Source of the DNA: UMGS1649 sp045652705
GTDB lineage: Bacteria > Bacillota > Clostridia > TANB77 > CAG-465
Length of the DNA: 6,136 bases
Assembly (NCBI GenBank): GCA_045652705.1
Contig: JAZRUV010000021.1
Coordinates: 1 to 6,136 of the forward strand
Reading direction: 5' to 3'
The notes beneath the pieces are model-generated. The model was not told the DNA's origin and did not search any database. It saw nothing but the letters and a program-made list of their open reading frames with translations. Within the stretch, counting starts at the first letter, position 1, and every line of letters begins with the position of its first letter. This document shows, piece by piece, positions 5,548 to 6,136 of the stretch. A program made the translations under genes and the position numbers.

Positions 5548-5566
5548 GCATCGGATTCGTACCCAT
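5545..5566 (-). other. tRNA 3'-half-like fragment
   Basis: Read on the minus strand, this is a degenerate T arm (ATGGG-TACGAAT-CCGAT) followed by GCCCC, like the last part of a tRNA but without CCA and with the conserved TTC of the loop changed to TAC. It aligns loosely with the 3' half of the neighbouring tRNA-Gln (5380-5401). No 5' half can be found beside it. It may be a relic of an integration event at a tRNA 3' end or of a decayed tRNA gene. It could also be chance. Confidence 0.35.
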
Positions 5567-5595
5567 ATAATACCACATATTTTTACAAAAGTCTA
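5567..5595 (-). promoter_or_regulatory. Candidate extended -10 promoter for the tRNA-Gln/glycosyltransferase/mtaB array
   Basis: On the minus strand, TAGACT (5590-5595) is followed after 17 bases by TATTAT (5567-5572). TGG directly before the -10 gives an extended -10. The predicted start near 5560 falls in the tRNA-like fragment. A closer alternative (TTGCTA, 19-base gap, TAATAT) would start almost at the first base of the tRNA and looks weaker. Confidence 0.5.
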
Positions 5596-5613
5596 TACAC
5601 TTTCAACCACTTA

Positions 5614-5642
5614 TTTTATCAGTTGGCGCGCGCACCATAAAA
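5614..5642. repeat. GC-rich imperfect palindrome beside the recombinase gene, possible recombination site
   Basis: In very AT-rich DNA, TTTTAT (5614-5619) and ATAAAA (5637-5642) form inverted arms around a 14-base near-perfect dyad at 5624-5637 (TGGCGCGCGCACCA) with a GCGCGCGC centre. A wider inverted pair, CACTTTCA (5598-5605) and TGAAAGTG (5647-5654), surrounds it, and TTGGGCGCG recurs at 5668-5676. Size and symmetry suit the crossover site of a small serine recombinase, whose gene is adjacent. This is inference; no T run follows, so it is not a terminator. Confidence 0.35.
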
Positions 5643-5676
5643 CAAATGAAAGTGAAATATTGGACTTTTGGGCGCG

Positions 5677-5702
5677 AAAAAAACTTGTATTTCTACAAGT
5701 TT
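5677..5702 (-). terminator. Intrinsic terminator of the serine recombinase gene, containing its stop codon
   Basis: On the minus strand, AAACTTGTA (5694-5702) pairs perfectly with TACAAGTTT (5681-5689) across a four-base loop. The seven T residues opposite A5677-A5683 follow. The TAG stop codon (5693-5695) lies at the stem-loop junction, so the last codons of the gene form the ascending arm. Confidence 0.75.
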
Positions 5703-6136
5703 CCGCTTTCATATTCTTTTGCTCTCCTATAAAATGTATTTGGTTTCATAGATAATAAATCCATTGCTCTTTTTGCAGTTATTTCTCCATTTTTCCATTT
5801 CAAATATACATCTATAAAACTTTTGTCTATTTCTTGTTTTGGTCTGCCATAAGGTCTTTTTTCTTTTAGCGCGATTTCAATGCCCTCTCTTTGTCTTTTC
5901 TTTATATTTTCGCGTTCTTTTTGTGCCACATAAGAAAGTATTTGTAATACCAAATCACTTATGAATTTGCCATTTAAATCGTTTGCTTGTTTAGTGGTAT
6001 CTAATAAAGGCATATCAATAACAACAATGTCTATTCCTATTTCGTGAGTTAATTCTTGCCATTCTTTTCTTATCTCCTCGTAGTTTCTTCCTAATCTATC
6101 AATTGAGGAAATATATAACACATCATTTTCTCTTAA
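5693..6136 (-). CDS. Small serine recombinase (resolvase/invertase family), N-terminus beyond window edge
   Basis: Members cut both DNA strands at short inverted-repeat sites through a serine-phosphate link and rejoin them to resolve, invert or excise DNA. The frame stays open to the right edge, giving 147 visible residues. A GTG at 6121 is internal rather than a likely start, because LREND before it continues the family pattern. SIDRLGRN (about 11-18 of the visible part) is the conserved arginine motif of the active site. The long E helix AQKERENIKKRQREGI (71-86), GRPK (97-100) and a C-terminal helix-turn-helix (about 117-142, TFYRRAKEY at its end) follow. That order matches resolvase/invertase enzymes of about 185-205 residues, not large serine integrases or IS607-type enzymes (which have an N-terminal helix-turn-helix). 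The catalytic serine must lie in the missing 40-60 residues, so activity cannot be judged. The gene ends in its own terminator and is separated from the tRNA by 242 noncoding bases. It may mark the edge of a mobile or invertible segment. Confidence 0.9.
   Translation of the reverse strand, partial: LRENDVLYISSIDRLGRNYEEIRKEWQELTHEIGIDIVVIDMPLLDTTKQANDLNGKFISDLVLQILSYVAQKERENIKKRQREGIEIALKEKRPYGRPKQEIDKSFIDVYLKWKNGEITAKRAMDLLSMKPNTFYRRAKEYESGNL

Noticed and set aside
5451..5566. T-box or other riboswitch in the tRNA-Gln leader
   Set aside because: No T-box AGGGUGG-type antiterminator, specifier loop or terminator is present, and the downstream gene is a tRNA rather than a synthetase or transporter.
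5370..5570. Plus-strand open frame beginning GWGSRIRTYEMSESESDALPLGDTP
   Set aside because: It is the antisense translation of tRNA-Gln and the tRNA-like fragment, a well-known type of spurious protein, with no ribosome binding site.
6119..6121. GTG at 6121 as the real start of the recombinase
   Set aside because: The open frame continues to the window edge with residues (LREND) that fit the family before the DRLGR motif, and starting there would remove the catalytic serine region.
1..6136. CRISPR array, insertion sequence with terminal repeats, or defence operon
   Set aside because: No regularly spaced repeats, no cas-type genes and no transposase other than the partial serine recombinase are visible.

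Overview
The window is AT-rich (roughly 28-30% G+C by hand count in most genes). It uses the standard code with strong Shine-Dalgarno sites and has the gene content of a low-GC Firmicute, most likely an uncultured Clostridia-type anaerobe. The taxonomic pointers are a Spo0A C-terminal-type DNA-binding protein, a prepilin-like protein of the hydrophobic 'SLxVLVITIIVMIILAG' type common in gut Clostridia, a UgtP/MGDG-synthase-type glycosyltransferase and MtaB. The taxon is inferred from families and composition only.

Layout from left to right. (1) 1-396, minus strand: the N-terminal 132 residues of a prepilin-like secreted or membrane protein, cut by the left edge. (2) 397-633: a divergent intergenic region with an extended -10 promoter for the prepilin gene, a candidate promoter for mscL, and a small dyad bracketed by direct repeats. 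(3) 634-1182, plus strand: MscL, with an extra charged N-terminus and a C-terminal four-cysteine zinc ribbon. (4) 1208-1241: a hairpin that can terminate transcription from both sides. (5) 1247-5450, minus strand: a compact array read right to left: tRNA-Gln(CUG), a diglucosyl/monogalactosyl-diacylglycerol-synthase-type glycosyltransferase, mtaB, a membrane-anchored CapA-fold protein, and a short Spo0A-C protein with its own consensus promoter. The glycosyltransferase and mtaB overlap by one base (TAATG). The CapA-like gene starts 70 bases inside mtaB. (6) 5451-5692: a noncoding stretch with a likely promoter for the tRNA array, a tRNA-3'-half-like fragment that is also complementary to the tRNA-Gln D/anticodon region, and a GC-rich palindrome. 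(7) 5693-6136, minus strand: a small serine recombinase whose N-terminus lies beyond the right edge, ending in an intrinsic terminator that contains its stop codon.

How the parts may work together. The right-hand array combines tRNA supply, tRNA modification (ms2t6A), glycolipid synthesis and an envelope-anchored CapA-fold protein. It looks like a housekeeping/envelope operon rather than one pathway. The Spo0A-C gene has visibly higher G+C (about 37%) than its surroundings and its own near-perfect promoter, so it is probably a separately controlled, possibly acquired regulator. The recombinase and GC-rich palindrome at the right edge suggest that a mobile or invertible element begins there. 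The most unusual items are the receiver-less Spo0A-C protein, the CapA-like protein with altered catalytic motifs, and the tRNA/recombinase boundary.
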